Source: Thioclava sp. JE_KL1 (GTDB lineage: Bacteria > Pseudomonadota > Alphaproteobacteria > Rhodobacterales > Rhodobacteraceae). Taken from it: 64,000 nt of DNA. Below the pieces are notes generated by a model. The model was not told where the DNA came from. It searched no databases and saw only the letters and a list, made by a program, of their open reading frames with translations. Numbering within the stretch: the stretch's first letter is position 1; each line of letters starts with the position of its first letter. The stretch is taken from positions 62,001 to 126,000 of the forward strand of contig NZ_WBJS01000004.1 in the NCBI RefSeq assembly GCF_009296265.1. The letters are read 5' to 3'. Shown here piece after piece: positions 42,203-50,589 of this stretch. Position numbers and translations under genes: made by a program.

Positions 42203-44530
42203 ATGAAGGTCGATCTCGACGATTACGCCGCCGATCTGATCAAATCCGCGCCGGAGCTGGAGGAGACCCTCGACGGGCTCTTCCACGAGGCGGCGCGGAT
42301 GATGTCGCCCGCCGGTCTGAAGGATTACATGGACGGCGCAAAGGCCATGACCTCGCTCGGCAAGGGGCCGCGCCTGCTGATCTCCTATCTCGACGAGATG
42401 CCGCAGGTCGCCAAAGAATGCGGCGAGGACGTGATCCGCGATGTCGTGGGAGCGGTGCTGAAGCTGGCCTCGATGGTCTCGGGCGAGATTTTGGTGCTAA
42501 TGCTCGACACGCTGCCCGGCGCCGCCAACCGTTTCGGCGACCCGGAGCTGCTGCGCGGCTATCTCGCGCTGCTGCACCGGCTGGCGGCCCGCGCGCCGCG
42601 CGGCCTGCGCCCGATGTTCGGCGTGCTCGAAGAGCTGCTGAGCAAACTCACGCTCTCGGGCCTGCGCCGCTGGGTGGATTTCGGGGCCGAGGCCTATCGC
42701 CGCGACCTGCCGAAACAGGCGGATTATTTCGGGCTCGTCTCGGAAGACAGCCGCGCGGTCCTGAAACAGGAACGCCGCGGCACGCTCTTCATCGACAGCC
42801 AGCGACGGCTGAATTTCTATCTCCGCGCCTTCTGGGCCCGCGACTTCTTCCTGCGCCCCTCTGCCGCCGACTTCGAGGGCTTCCGCCCCTTCATCGAGGA
42901 CGGCGCGCTGCACCTGCCCGACGCGGTGGACGGGATCATCGGCGCCTCCGGCCTCGATCTCTACCGCGCGATGTGCGCCCATATGGCGGCCCATATCGTC
43001 TATTCCGATCACGGGCTGGGGCAGGAATCGCTCAACCCTGCGCAGATATTCCTGATCGGCATGATCGAGGATGCCCGGGTCGAATATTGCGCGACGCAGG
43101 CCTTTCCGGGGCTGCGCGCGATGTTCGACCGGCTGATGCCGGACACGCCGCCCGGAGCTTACGAACACGAGACGATGTATCTGCTGGAAAAAGTCGCCCG
43201 CGCGCTCAACACGCCCGGCACCCGCACCGGCGATCTGGAGATCGACAATCTCGTCGAGACCTTCCACGGCGAGATCGCGGGCAATGCGCGCGAGACGATG
43301 TTCTCCTGGTCGCTGGGGGTCGAGCTGTTCAACCTGCTCGCGCAGCGCCGCGCGGTGCCGTCCCTGCGCATTCTCGAATCTCTGAAAATTCCGTATCGCG
43401 ACGACAACCGCTTCATCTGGTCGCTCGAAGATTACGACTGGTCGAACCAGAACGCCTACCAGCCCACGCAAGGTCAGGTGCGCAAGCGCGTGGGCCTGAT
43501 GGAATTCGTCAACGAGGTCGATGTCGAGACCGCGGGCGACGATGCGCAGGAGGTCTGGGTGCTCTCGTCAGAACTGTTCCCCTACGAGGATGAAGGCGTC
43601 AGCTATAACGAGATGGAGGGCAAGGCCCCGATCTCGGACCCGTTTCATTACGGCGAATGGGATTACAAGGTGCAGCTGATGCGCCCGTCGTGGTCGACCG
43701 TCTATGAACACCGCCCGCCGATGGGCGACCCGGACGAGATCGACACGATCCTGACCGCCCATCGCGGCATCCGGCATCGCATCAAGCAGATCGTCGACCG
43801 GCTGCGCCCGCAGGGCATCTCGCGCCAGCGGCGGCTGGAGGATGGCGACGAGCTGGATATCAACGCCGCCGTCGATGCGATGGTGATGCAGCGGATCGGC
43901 ATGCAGCCCGACATGCGGATCACCATGCGCAACGTCATCAACCGGCGCGATCTGGCGGTCTGCATCCTGCTCGACCTTTCGGAAAGCACGAACGAGACCG
44001 TGCGCGGCTCGGACAAGACCGTGCTTGAACTGACGCGCGAGGCCTCGGCGCTCGTGGCCTCGGCGATCTCGGGCATTGGCGATCCGTTCGCGATCCACGG
44101 CTTTTCCTCGGATGGCCGCCACGACGTGCAATATCAGCGCTTCAAGGATTTCGAGCAGAAGCTCGATTCCGAGGTCAAAGGCCGCCTTGCGGGCATGAAA
44201 GGCGGACTCTCGACCCGGATGGGCGCTGCGATGCGCCATGCCGCCCATCACCTGTCGCTGCGTCCCGAGGCGCATAAGCTGCTACTGATCGTGACCGATG
44301 GCGAACCGGCCGATATCGACGAGCGCGACCCGCAATATCTGCGCATGGATGCCAAGAAGGCGGTTGCGGAACTCCAGCAGATCGGCATTAACAGCTATTG
44401 TCTGACGCTGGACCCCGAGGCCGACGCCTATGTGTCGCGCATCTTCGGGGCCAACAACTTCACTGTGATCGATCAGGTCGAGCGCCTGCCCGAGAAACTG
44501 CCGACCCTGTTCGCGCAACTGACGAAATGA
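42203..44530 (+). CDS. cbbO: RuBisCO activase VWA-domain subunit CbbO
   Basis: The 775-residue protein has a long alpha-helical N-terminal and middle region and a C-terminal von Willebrand A domain. The metal-ion site there is VCILLDLSESTNE (DxSxS), with LLIVTDGEPADID downstream. CbbO is the adaptor that binds RuBisCO through its VWA domain and couples it to the CbbQ ring. AAGGAG precedes the ATG. The order cbbL-S-Q-O is that of IAq-type operons. Confidence 0.93.
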   Translation: MKVDLDDYAADLIKSAPELEETLDGLFHEAARMMSPAGLKDYMDGAKAMTSLGKGPRLLISYLDEMPQVAKECGEDVIRDVVGAVLKLASMVSGEILVLMLDTLPGAANRFGDPELLRGYLALLHRLAARAPRGLRPMFGVLEELLSKLTLSGLRRWVDFGAEAYRRDLPKQADYFGLVSEDSRAVLKQERRGTLFIDSQRRLNFYLRAFWARDFFLRPSAADFEGFRPFIEDGALHLPDAVDGIIGASGLDLYRAMCAHMAAHIVYSDHGLGQESLNPAQIFLIGMIEDARVEYCATQAFPGLRAMFDRLMPDTPPGAYEHETMYLLEKVARALNTPGTRTGDLEIDNLVETFHGEIAGNARETMFSWSLGVELFNLLAQRRAVPSLRILESLKIPYRDDNRFIWSLEDYDWSNQNAYQPTQGQVRKRVGLMEFVNEVDVETAGDDAQEVWVLSSELFPYEDEGVSYNEMEGKAPISDPFHYGEWDYKVQLMRPSWSTVYEHRPPMGDPDEIDTILTAHRGIRHRIKQIVDRLRPQGISRQRRLEDGDELDINAAVDAMVMQRIGMQPDMRITMRNVINRRDLAVCILLDLSESTNETVRGSDKTVLELTREASALVASAISGIGDPFAIHGFSSDGRHDVQYQRFKDFEQKLDSEVKGRLAGMKGGLSTRMGAAMRHAAHHLSLRPEAHKLLLIVTDGEPADIDERDPQYLRMDAKKAVAELQQIGINSYCLTLDPEADAYVSRIFGANNFTVIDQVERLPEKLPTLFAQLTK

Positions 44531-44545
44531 TCCCCGGAGGACCCC

Positions 44546-45247
44546 ATGAGCTTTGACCGTTCCATCAAGATCGCGCCCTCGATCCTGTCGGCCGATTTCG
44601 CCAATTTCGGCGCAGAGATCCGCGCCATCGAAGATCAGGGGGCCGACTGGGTCCATGTCGACGTGATGGACGGGCATTTCGTGCCGAACCTCACCTTCGG
44701 CCCGCCCGCCGTGAAAGCGTTCCGCCCGCATGTGAAGACCTTCATGGACGTGCACCTGATGATCGCGCCGGTCGACCCTTATATCGAGGCCTATGCCGAA
44801 GCTGGCGCCGACATGATCGTGGCGCATTGGGAGGCCGGTCCGCACCCGCACCGCACGCTGCAGGCGATCAAGGCGCAGGGCGTGAAATGCGGCATATCGC
44901 TGAACCCCGGCACGCCCGCGAACGTGATTTCGGAACTGCTCGACCTCGTCGATATGGTTCTGGTGATGAGCGTGAACCCCGGCTTTGGTGGCCAAAAATT
45001 CATCCCCGGCAGCGTCAACAAGGTCCGCCAAGTGCGCGAAATGATTGGCGATCGCGAGATTCACATTCAGGTGGATGGCGGCGTCGATCCGACCACGGTC
45101 GGCCCGCTGGTCGAAGCCGGTGCGGATTGCTTCGTGGCGGGCTCTGCGGTCTTCAAGGGCGGTTCGGTCGACAAACCCGAGGTCTATGGCGCGAATATGC
45201 GCGCGATCCGCGAGGCGGCTCAGGGCGCTCTCAAAGCGGCGCAATGA
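44546..45247 (+). CDS. cbbE: Ribulose-phosphate 3-epimerase
   Basis: The 233-residue TIM barrel interconverts xylulose- and ribulose-5-phosphate. [14 protein letters not shown], the metal-site block [19 protein letters not shown] and [16 protein letters not shown] are diagnostic, and [10 protein letters not shown] carries the second catalytic Asp. CGGAGG precedes the ATG, 15 bases after cbbO. It is the last contiguous Calvin-cycle gene before the inserted sulfur-linked set. Confidence 0.96.
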   Translation: MSFDRSIKIAPSILSADFANFGAEIRAIEDQGADWVHVDVMDGHFVPNLTFGPPAVKAFRPHVKTFMDVHLMIAPVDPYIEAYAEAGADMIVAHWEAGPHPHRTLQAIKAQGVKCGISLNPGTPANVISELLDLVDMVLVMSVNPGFGGQKFIPGSVNKVRQVREMIGDREIHIQVDGGVDPTTVGPLVEAGADCFVAGSAVFKGGSVDKPEVYGANMRAIREAAQGALKAAQ

Positions 45248-45297
45248 CGGCCGGAACTGCGCGGGGCGGCACGGTCGCATTCTTGTGATCTGATCGC

Positions 45298-45326
45298 TTG
45301 CCCTGCCGCCGCCTCTCGTTCATATT
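45298..45326 (+). promoter_or_regulatory. Promoter candidate for the MBL-MBL-thioredoxin set
   Basis: TTGCCC (45298-45303) and CATATT (45321-45326) are spaced by 17 bases, a plausible sigma-70-type -35/-10 pair in the 112-base gap after cbbE. Transcription would start near 45333, about 27 bases before the ATG at 45360. The -10 overlaps the operator-like dyad listed separately. Confidence 0.5.
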
Positions 45327-45339
45327 CGTGGAATTGAAT
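45324..45339. promoter_or_regulatory. ATTC-N8-GAAT dyad, candidate SqrR/BigR-type operator
   Basis: ATTC (45324-45327) and GAAT (45336-45339) are inverted with exactly 8 bases between, extending to TATTC/GAATA. From memory, the persulfide sensor SqrR of Rhodobacter capsulatus recognises this spacing and sequence. The dyad overlaps the candidate -10, so a bound repressor would block RNA polymerase. The regulator gene is not in the window. Confidence 0.55.
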
Positions 45340-45359
45340 ACCAGTAAGGGAGGACTGGC

Positions 45360-46268
45360 ATGACTTTCACGCGACGCACCATTCTGCGCGGAGGGCTGGC
45401 GATGGGCGCCATGACCGCCCTTCCCCGGCTCAGCTTCGCCGCCCAGACCCTCGAAATGGGGTCGGCCCGGCTCGACACGCTGTCCGATGGCAATCTCGTC
45501 CTGCCGCTCAGCTTCGTGAGCGACAACCCCGACGCCAAGCCGATCCTCGAGAGCTACGGCATTACCGGTGACTCGGTCGAGCCGCCCTGCAACGTCACGC
45601 TCTATCGCGACGGGACCAACACGGTGCTGTTCGACGTGGGCTCGGGCAATGATTTCATGCCCTCGGCCGGCAAGCTGATGGAAGCGATGGATGCGCTCGA
45701 AGTCGCGCCCGATGACGTGACCCATGTCGTCTTCACCCATGGCCACCCCGATCACCTCTGGGGCGTGCTCGACGATTTCGACGAGCCTTTCTTCGCCAAC
45801 GCCCAGCACATGATGGGCAAGGACGAGTTCGAATATTGGCTGAATCCCGAGACGCTCGACACGATCGACGACGGTCGCAAGACCTTCGCGGCAGGCGCGC
45901 TGCGGCGCCTCGAAATCCTTGAAGATCAGATCGACACCTTCGGCGATGGCGCGGAAATCCTGCCCGGCATCATGGCGCAGATGACGCCCGGCCACACGCC
46001 CGGCCACATGTCCTTCCACGTCAAGAACGGCGAGACCCAAGCCTTCATCATCGGCGATGCGATCGTGAACCACTACCTCGCCTTCGCGGCGCCGGGCATG
46101 GAGGCGGGCTCGGATCAGAACCCGGAGCTGGGCGCGAAGACGCGCGTGGCGCTGCTGGACCAACTTGCGGCCGACAAGCTGCCGATCATCGGCTATCACC
46201 TGCCCGAAGGCGGTCTGGGCCGGGTCGAGCGCGACGGCGATGCCTATCGCTATGTCGCGGAGCTCTAA
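45360..46268 (+). CDS. Exported metallo-beta-lactamase-fold hydrolase (SoxG-like size)
   Basis: The 302-residue protein starts with a twin-arginine-type signal (TRRTILRGGLAMGAMTALP, cleavage near FAAQ), so it should fold in the cytoplasm and act in the periplasm. All metal motifs are present: FTHGHPDH (His127, His129, Asp131, His132), PGHTPGHMSFH, IGDAIVNHYL and a C-terminal GYHLPEG. It therefore looks like an active hydrolase with a dinuclear metal site. Size, export and the following SoxH-like gene recall the SoxG/SoxH pair of Paracoccus sulfur oxidation, but this link is from memory. The ATG follows AAGGGAGGA. The substrate is unknown. Confidence 0.75.
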   Translation: MTFTRRTILRGGLAMGAMTALPRLSFAAQTLEMGSARLDTLSDGNLVLPLSFVSDNPDAKPILESYGITGDSVEPPCNVTLYRDGTNTVLFDVGSGNDFMPSAGKLMEAMDALEVAPDDVTHVVFTHGHPDHLWGVLDDFDEPFFANAQHMMGKDEFEYWLNPETLDTIDDGRKTFAAGALRRLEILEDQIDTFGDGAEILPGIMAQMTPGHTPGHMSFHVKNGETQAFIIGDAIVNHYLAFAAPGMEAGSDQNPELGAKTRVALLDQLAADKLPIIGYHLPEGGLGRVERDGDAYRYVAEL

Positions 46269-46270
46269 AC

Positions 46271-47227
46271 GTGAAAAACCTAATCCTGACCAGCGCCTTG
46301 GCGGCACTTCTTCATGTAAGCCCCGCGCTCGCCTCCGAGGACGTGCCGGACATGTATCCCGGCTCCGTGCTCTATTCGAAACCCTATGAGGTGATCCCCG
46401 GCGTCTGGACCTCGATCGGCGCGACCGCACCGCCGACCTATGAGAATGCGGGCCATAACAACAATCTCAGCTTCATCGTCACCGGCGATGGCGTGGTCGT
46501 TGTGAATTCCGGCGCGTCCTACCAGCTCGCCCGTGCGCTGCATGACGAGATCAAGGCGGTGACCGATCGGCCGGTGAAGCTGGTGATCAACGAGAACGGT
46601 CAGGGCCACGCGATGCTCGGCAATAATTACTGGATCGAACAGGGTGTGCCGGTGCTCGCCCATGTCGATGCGGCGGCCGAATTCGAGCATGACGCAGGTG
46701 GCGCCTTCGAGGCGCTGAAGTCTTACGGCAAGGAGACCGCCGAAGGCACCGATCCGAAACTGCCCACCGAGACCTTCGAGGACAAGCGCGTCATCGAGAT
46801 GGGCGACATGACGATCGAAGTGATGCATCTCGGCCCCGCGCATAGCCCCGGCGATACGCAGGTCTGGCTGCCGGAACAGAAGTTCATGATTGCGGGCGAT
46901 ATCGCTTTCTCCGAACGGATGCCGCCGATCTTCTCGGGAACCTGCACGAGCTGCTGGATCGAGACCTTCGAGACCAAATTCGCACCGCTGGAACCTGCCT
47001 TCATCATCCCCGGCCACGGCCACCCGACCAATCTCGACAAGGTCACGCGTGGCACGACCGGCTACCTGAAATACCTGCGCGACAAGATCGGCGAGCATAT
47101 CGACAATGGTGGCGATCTGGCCGAGGCCTACTACGTGGATCAAAGCCCCTACAAAAACCTCGACACGTTCGAGGAACTGGCGACGAAGAACGCGGGCGTC
47201 GTCTACGAGGAAATGGAATTCGAATAG
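46271..47227 (+). CDS. Exported metallo-beta-lactamase-fold protein with degenerate metal motif (SoxH-like)
   Basis: The 318-residue protein has a Sec signal peptide (KNLILTSALAALLHVSPALA). The usual HxHxDH is replaced by NENGQGH (107-113), leaving only the last His. The later ligands His191 (PAHSPGD), Asp210 (IAGDIAF) and His249 (PGHGH) remain. A Cys225-Thr-Ser-Cys228 pair is also present. This suggests altered metal binding and perhaps a redox or binding role in the periplasm. The GTG start lies two bases after the previous stop, implying coupled translation. Length and layout resemble SoxH-related proteins; the function is not established. Confidence 0.75.
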   Translation: MKNLILTSALAALLHVSPALASEDVPDMYPGSVLYSKPYEVIPGVWTSIGATAPPTYENAGHNNNLSFIVTGDGVVVVNSGASYQLARALHDEIKAVTDRPVKLVINENGQGHAMLGNNYWIEQGVPVLAHVDAAAEFEHDAGGAFEALKSYGKETAEGTDPKLPTETFEDKRVIEMGDMTIEVMHLGPAHSPGDTQVWLPEQKFMIAGDIAFSERMPPIFSGTCTSCWIETFETKFAPLEPAFIIPGHGHPTNLDKVTRGTTGYLKYLRDKIGEHIDNGGDLAEAYYVDQSPYKNLDTFEELATKNAGVVYEEMEFE

Positions 47228-47235
47228 GAGGTCTC

Positions 47236-47790
47236 ATGGCCGTCACACCCCCCGTCTGCGATTTCGGCTGGAAGGCTCCGGGCTTCACCCTGCCCGGCAC
47301 CGATGGCAAGCAATACAGCTTTGAAGACATCCGTGGCCCCAAGGGCACGCTGGTGATGTTCATCTGCAACCATTGCCCCTATGTCCAGTCGATCCTCGAC
47401 CGCATCCTGCGCGATGCGGCGGAGTTGCAGAAGGCGGGGATCGGGGTCGTGGCGATCTCGGCTAATGATGTCGACGACTACCCCGAGGACAGCTTCGAGA
47501 ACATGGCCAAACTGGCCGAGGAGAAGGGCTTCCCCTTCCCCTATCTCTATGACGAAAGCCAGGCGGTCGCGAAGGCTTACGGCGCCGCCTGCACACCCGA
47601 TTTCTTCGGCTTCAACGCCGAGGACGGGCTGCAATATCGCGGGCGTCTCGATGCCTCGACCAAGCAGGCGGCTTCGGCAGATGCCAAGCGCGAACTTTAC
47701 GAGGGCATGATGATGGTCGCGGAAACCGGCGAAGGCCCGCGCGACCAGATCCCGTCGATGGGCTGTTCGATCAAGTGGAAAGCCGCATGA
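47236..47790 (+). CDS. Thioredoxin-fold (AhpC/TSA-like) protein with CNHC motif
   Basis: The 184-residue protein has a redoxin fold with Cys44-Asn-His-Cys47 in FICNHCPYVQS, a C-terminal Cys (SMGCSIKW) and no signal peptide, so it is probably cytoplasmic. The family is widespread and usually annotated only as thioredoxin family protein; thiol-disulfide exchange or peroxide/persulfide reduction is likely. TAGGAGGTCTC provides a strong ribosome binding site 8 bases after the previous stop. Its stop overlaps the cbbZ start (ATGA), tying it to the cbb message. Confidence 0.8.
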   Translation: MAVTPPVCDFGWKAPGFTLPGTDGKQYSFEDIRGPKGTLVMFICNHCPYVQSILDRILRDAAELQKAGIGVVAISANDVDDYPEDSFENMAKLAEEKGFPFPYLYDESQAVAKAYGAACTPDFFGFNAEDGLQYRGRLDASTKQAASADAKRELYEGMMMVAETGEGPRDQIPSMGCSIKWKAA

Positions 47791-48449
47791 GCGACGCCCC
47801 TTCCGTCATCTTCGATCTCGACGGGACGCTGATCGATTCCGTGCCCGCGATCCATGCCGTCTCGAATGCCGTGCTGACCGAGATGGGCTTCGAGCCGCTC
47901 TCGCTGCCAATGATCCGCAGCTTCGTCGGCAAGGGCGTGCCCAACCTCGTGCGCCAGCTCCTCATCACCTCGGGCGAAGACCCGGACGGGCCGCTTTTCG
48001 CCCGCGTGGAGCACGCGCTGATCGCGCGCTACGAGACGGACGTCGAGGGCAACGTGCCCTATCCGAACGTGATCGCCGCGCTCGACACGCTCAAGGAGAT
48101 GGGCTGCCGGATGGCTGTGTGCACCAACAAGCCCTTCGCGCCCGCCGAGGCCGCTTTGCGCCATGTCGGTCTCTGGGAGTATTTCGAGCTGACGCTTGGC
48201 GGGGATTCCATGCCCACCCGCAAGCCCGAGCCGCAGATGCTGCACCATTGCCATCAGGCGCTCGGCGGCGGCGCGATGATCTATGTCGGCGACTCGGAGG
48301 TCGATGCGGAGACGGCAGTGAACGCGCAGGCGCCCTTCGCGATCTATTCCGAGGGCTATCGCAAGACGCCGCTGACCGAAGTGCCCCATGACGTGGCCTT
48401 CTCGGATTGGGCGATGCTGCCCGGTCTGGTGGAGGGCTGGAAATGGTAA
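47787..48449 (+). CDS. cbbZ: Phosphoglycolate phosphatase (HAD family)
   Basis: The 220-residue HAD phosphatase has motif I FDLDGTLIDS, motif II VCTNKP, the Lys in TRKPEP, and motif IV YVGDSEVDAETA. It removes phosphate from 2-phosphoglycolate made by the oxygenase side reaction of RuBisCO. ATG 47787 overlaps the thioredoxin-like stop. The paralogue cbbY follows with overlapping reading frames. Confidence 0.88.
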   Translation: MSDAPSVIFDLDGTLIDSVPAIHAVSNAVLTEMGFEPLSLPMIRSFVGKGVPNLVRQLLITSGEDPDGPLFARVEHALIARYETDVEGNVPYPNVIAALDTLKEMGCRMAVCTNKPFAPAEAALRHVGLWEYFELTLGGDSMPTRKPEPQMLHHCHQALGGGAMIYVGDSEVDAETAVNAQAPFAIYSEGYRKTPLTEVPHDVAFSDWAMLPGLVEGWKW

Positions 48450-49144
48450 GCGGCCTGATCTTCGACGTCGACGGCACGCTGGCCGAGACCGAAGAAGCGC
48501 ATCGCCGCGCCTTCAACGAGACTTTCGCGGCACGCGGCGTCGACTGGAACTGGTCGCAGGAAACCTACCGCGAACTGCTGAAGACCACCGGCGGCAAGGA
48601 GCGCATGGCGCGCCACCGCGAGGTCATGGGCTTCGGCCCCTCTGACGACGAAATCGCCGATCTGCACAAGATCAAGACCCGGCGTTATGTCGAGATCATC
48701 ACCGACGGCGAGGTGCCGCTGCGCCCCGGCGTGGCGCGGCTGATCGCCAATGCGCGCGACGCGGGATTGAAGCTCGCCATCGCCACGACCACGAACCGGC
48801 CCAATGTCGATGCGCTGATCCGCGCGACGCTGGGCGCCGATCCCGATCACCTGTTCGACGCGATCGCAGCGGGCGACGAGGTGGAGACAAAGAAGCCCGC
48901 GCCGGACGTGTTCGAGCTGGCGCTGAACCGGTTGCATCTGTCGCCCGAGGCCTGCATCGCTTTCGAGGATAGCGAAATGGGTCTACAATCGGCGCAAGGA
49001 GCCGGGCTGCGCGTACTGATAACCCCTTCGGCCTATACCGACGGGGGCGATTTCTCGAGCGCGGAGTGGGTTCTTCCCGACCTCTCGCATGCCTTACCGC
49101 CCGAGATCACGAGAGGACTGGGACAGAGTGCCGCAATTTCATAA
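48443..49144 (+). CDS. cbbY: HAD phosphatase CbbY (xylulose-1,5-bisphosphate phosphatase)
   Basis: The 233-residue HAD protein has motif I FDVDGTLAETEEAHRRAFN, TTGGKERM in the cap region, ATTTNRPNVD, the Lys in TKKPAPD, and FEDSEMGLQSA. The characterised CbbY of Rhodobacter sphaeroides degrades xylulose-1,5-bisphosphate, a RuBisCO inhibitor made by misfire catalysis. ATG 48443 overlaps the cbbZ stop and follows GGAGGG. It is the last cbb gene in the series. Confidence 0.88.
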   Translation: MVSGLIFDVDGTLAETEEAHRRAFNETFAARGVDWNWSQETYRELLKTTGGKERMARHREVMGFGPSDDEIADLHKIKTRRYVEIITDGEVPLRPGVARLIANARDAGLKLAIATTTNRPNVDALIRATLGADPDHLFDAIAAGDEVETKKPAPDVFELALNRLHLSPEACIAFEDSEMGLQSAQGAGLRVLITPSAYTDGGDFSSAEWVLPDLSHALPPEITRGLGQSAAIS

Positions 49145-49189
49145 GATTATCCCCGGCACTATCTGCTGGGCAGGTTAACGGAGGCCGCC

Positions 49190-50056
49190 ATGATCAAACC
49201 AGACGTCAAAGCGTTTTTCGACACCGCGACTTTCACCGTCTCTTACGTCGTGAAAGATCCGGGCAGCAAATCCTGCGCCGTCGTCGATAGCGTGCTCGAT
49301 TTCGACTATTCCTCGGGCCGCACGGATACCAAATCCGCCGACGAGGTCATCGCCTATGTGCAAGAGCACGGTCTTGAGGTGGAATGGATCCTCGAGAGCC
49401 ACGTCCATGCCGACCACCTCTCCGCCGCGCCCTATATCCAGGAGCGCGTCGGCGGCAAGATCGGTATCGGCGACCGCATTCAGGTCGTGCAGGACACGTT
49501 CGGCAAGATCTTCAACGAGGGCACCGAATTCCAGCGCGACGGCTCGCAGTTCGACAAGCTCTTCAAGGAAGGCGACACGTTCTCCGTGGGCGCGCTCGAG
49601 GGCCGCGTTCTGCATACGCCGGGCCACACGCCCGCTTGCCTCACCTACGTGATCGGCGATGCGGCCTTCGTGGGCGATACGCTCTTCATGCCCGATTTCG
49701 GCACCGCGCGCTGCGACTTCCCCGGGGGCTCGGCGGAAACGCTCTATTCCTCGATCCAGAAGATCCTCACCCTGCCCGACGAGACCCGCATCTTCGTGGG
49801 CCACGATTACAAGGCACCGGGCCGCGACGAATACGCGTGGGAAACCAGCGTCGCCGAGGAAAAGGCGCGCAATATCCATATCGGCGGCGGCAAGTCCGAG
49901 GCCGAATTCGTCAAGATGCGGACCGAGCGCGACGCGACGCTGGCGATGCCGAAACTCATCATTCCCTCGCTGCAGGTCAACATGCGCGCGGGCCAGATGC
50001 CGCCCGCCGATGACGAGGGCAAGACCTATCTCAAGGTTCCGGTGAACGGGCTCTGA
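49190..50056 (+). CDS. Blh-type metallo-beta-lactamase-fold hydrolase (persulfide dioxygenase-like)
   Basis: The 288-residue protein has intact ESHVHADH (His71, His73, Asp75, His76), HTPGHTPACLTYVIGD, VGDTLFMPDFGTARCDFPGG and FVGHDYKAPGRDEYAWET. These mark the Blh/ETHE1-like group that oxidises glutathione persulfide to sulfite. No signal peptide is seen, so it is cytoplasmic. AACGGAGG precedes the ATG, 45 bases after cbbY. In other bacteria this domain is fused to the DUF442 domain encoded by the next gene, which supports a joint role. Confidence 0.87.
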   Translation: MIKPDVKAFFDTATFTVSYVVKDPGSKSCAVVDSVLDFDYSSGRTDTKSADEVIAYVQEHGLEVEWILESHVHADHLSAAPYIQERVGGKIGIGDRIQVVQDTFGKIFNEGTEFQRDGSQFDKLFKEGDTFSVGALEGRVLHTPGHTPACLTYVIGDAAFVGDTLFMPDFGTARCDFPGGSAETLYSSIQKILTLPDETRIFVGHDYKAPGRDEYAWETSVAEEKARNIHIGGGKSEAEFVKMRTERDATLAMPKLIIPSLQVNMRAGQMPPADDEGKTYLKVPVNGL

Positions 50057-50069
50057 GACCATAAGCGAG

Positions 50070-50091
50070 CGGGCGGGCATGATCCCGCCCG
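50070..50091 (+). other. Hairpin between the Blh-type gene and the DUF442 gene
   Basis: CGGGCGGG (50070-50077) pairs perfectly with CCCGCCCG (50084-50091) around a six-base loop, 13 bases after the Blh stop. There is no T-run, so it more likely tunes message stability than ends transcription. Confidence 0.4.
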
Positions 50092-50124
50092 TCTCCATCT
50101 AAAGGCAGGATAACAGGACAGATT

Positions 50125-50565
50125 ATGGAACTGCGCAAACTTACCGACGAGTTTTCCGTCGCCCCGCAGATCGAACCCGAGGACGTGCCGAAGCTCGCCG
50201 AAATGGGCTTTCGCACGCTGATTATCAATCGCCCCGACGAAGAGATCGAGGACGCGGATCAGCGCTCGGACGCAATCGCGGCGCTGTGCCAGTCGCATGG
50301 CCTCACCCCCTATTACCTTCCCTATTATCCCGGCGAACTGAGCCTGGAACTGGTCGACGATTTCGCGACGATCATGGATGCCGCGGAAAAGCCCGCCTTG
50401 GGCTATTGCCGCTCGGGCACCCGCTCGTCGCATCTGTGGGGGGTCAGCCAAGCGGGCGAAATGGAGATCGACAAGATCGTCGCCACGGCGGCCGAAGCGG
50501 GCTATGACCATTCCTCGCTGGTGCCGGTGATGCAGTATTACGCCAGCCGCCGCGATCAGGCCTGA
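50125..50565 (+). CDS. DUF442 (TIGR01244-like) sulfurtransferase
   Basis: The 146-residue protein has FSVAPQIEPEDVPKLAEMGF at the start and the loop GYCRSGTRS with Cys95-Arg-Ser-Gly-Thr-Arg100. This is a rhodanese-like six-residue active loop on a tyrosine-phosphatase-like fold. It probably carries persulfide sulfur on Cys95 to or from the Blh-type enzyme encoded just upstream. The ATG has an AAGGCAGGA element about 14 bases upstream. It is a separate gene here rather than the N-terminal half of a fusion. Confidence 0.83.
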   Translation: MELRKLTDEFSVAPQIEPEDVPKLAEMGFRTLIINRPDEEIEDADQRSDAIAALCQSHGLTPYYLPYYPGELSLELVDDFATIMDAAEKPALGYCRSGTRSSHLWGVSQAGEMEIDKIVATAAEAGYDHSSLVPVMQYYASRRDQA

Positions 50566-50589
50566 TCCGCGCCTAATCCGAAGACCGAG

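Noticed and set aside
47775-47786. GTG at 47775 as the cbbZ start
   Set aside because: ATG 47787 overlaps the previous stop in the ATGA pattern used elsewhere in the window and gives the normal N-terminus.
49145-49189. Second persulfide-sensor operator before the Blh-type gene
   Set aside because: No ATTC-N8-GAAT or close variant is present in the 45-base gap, so this gene has no site of its own here.
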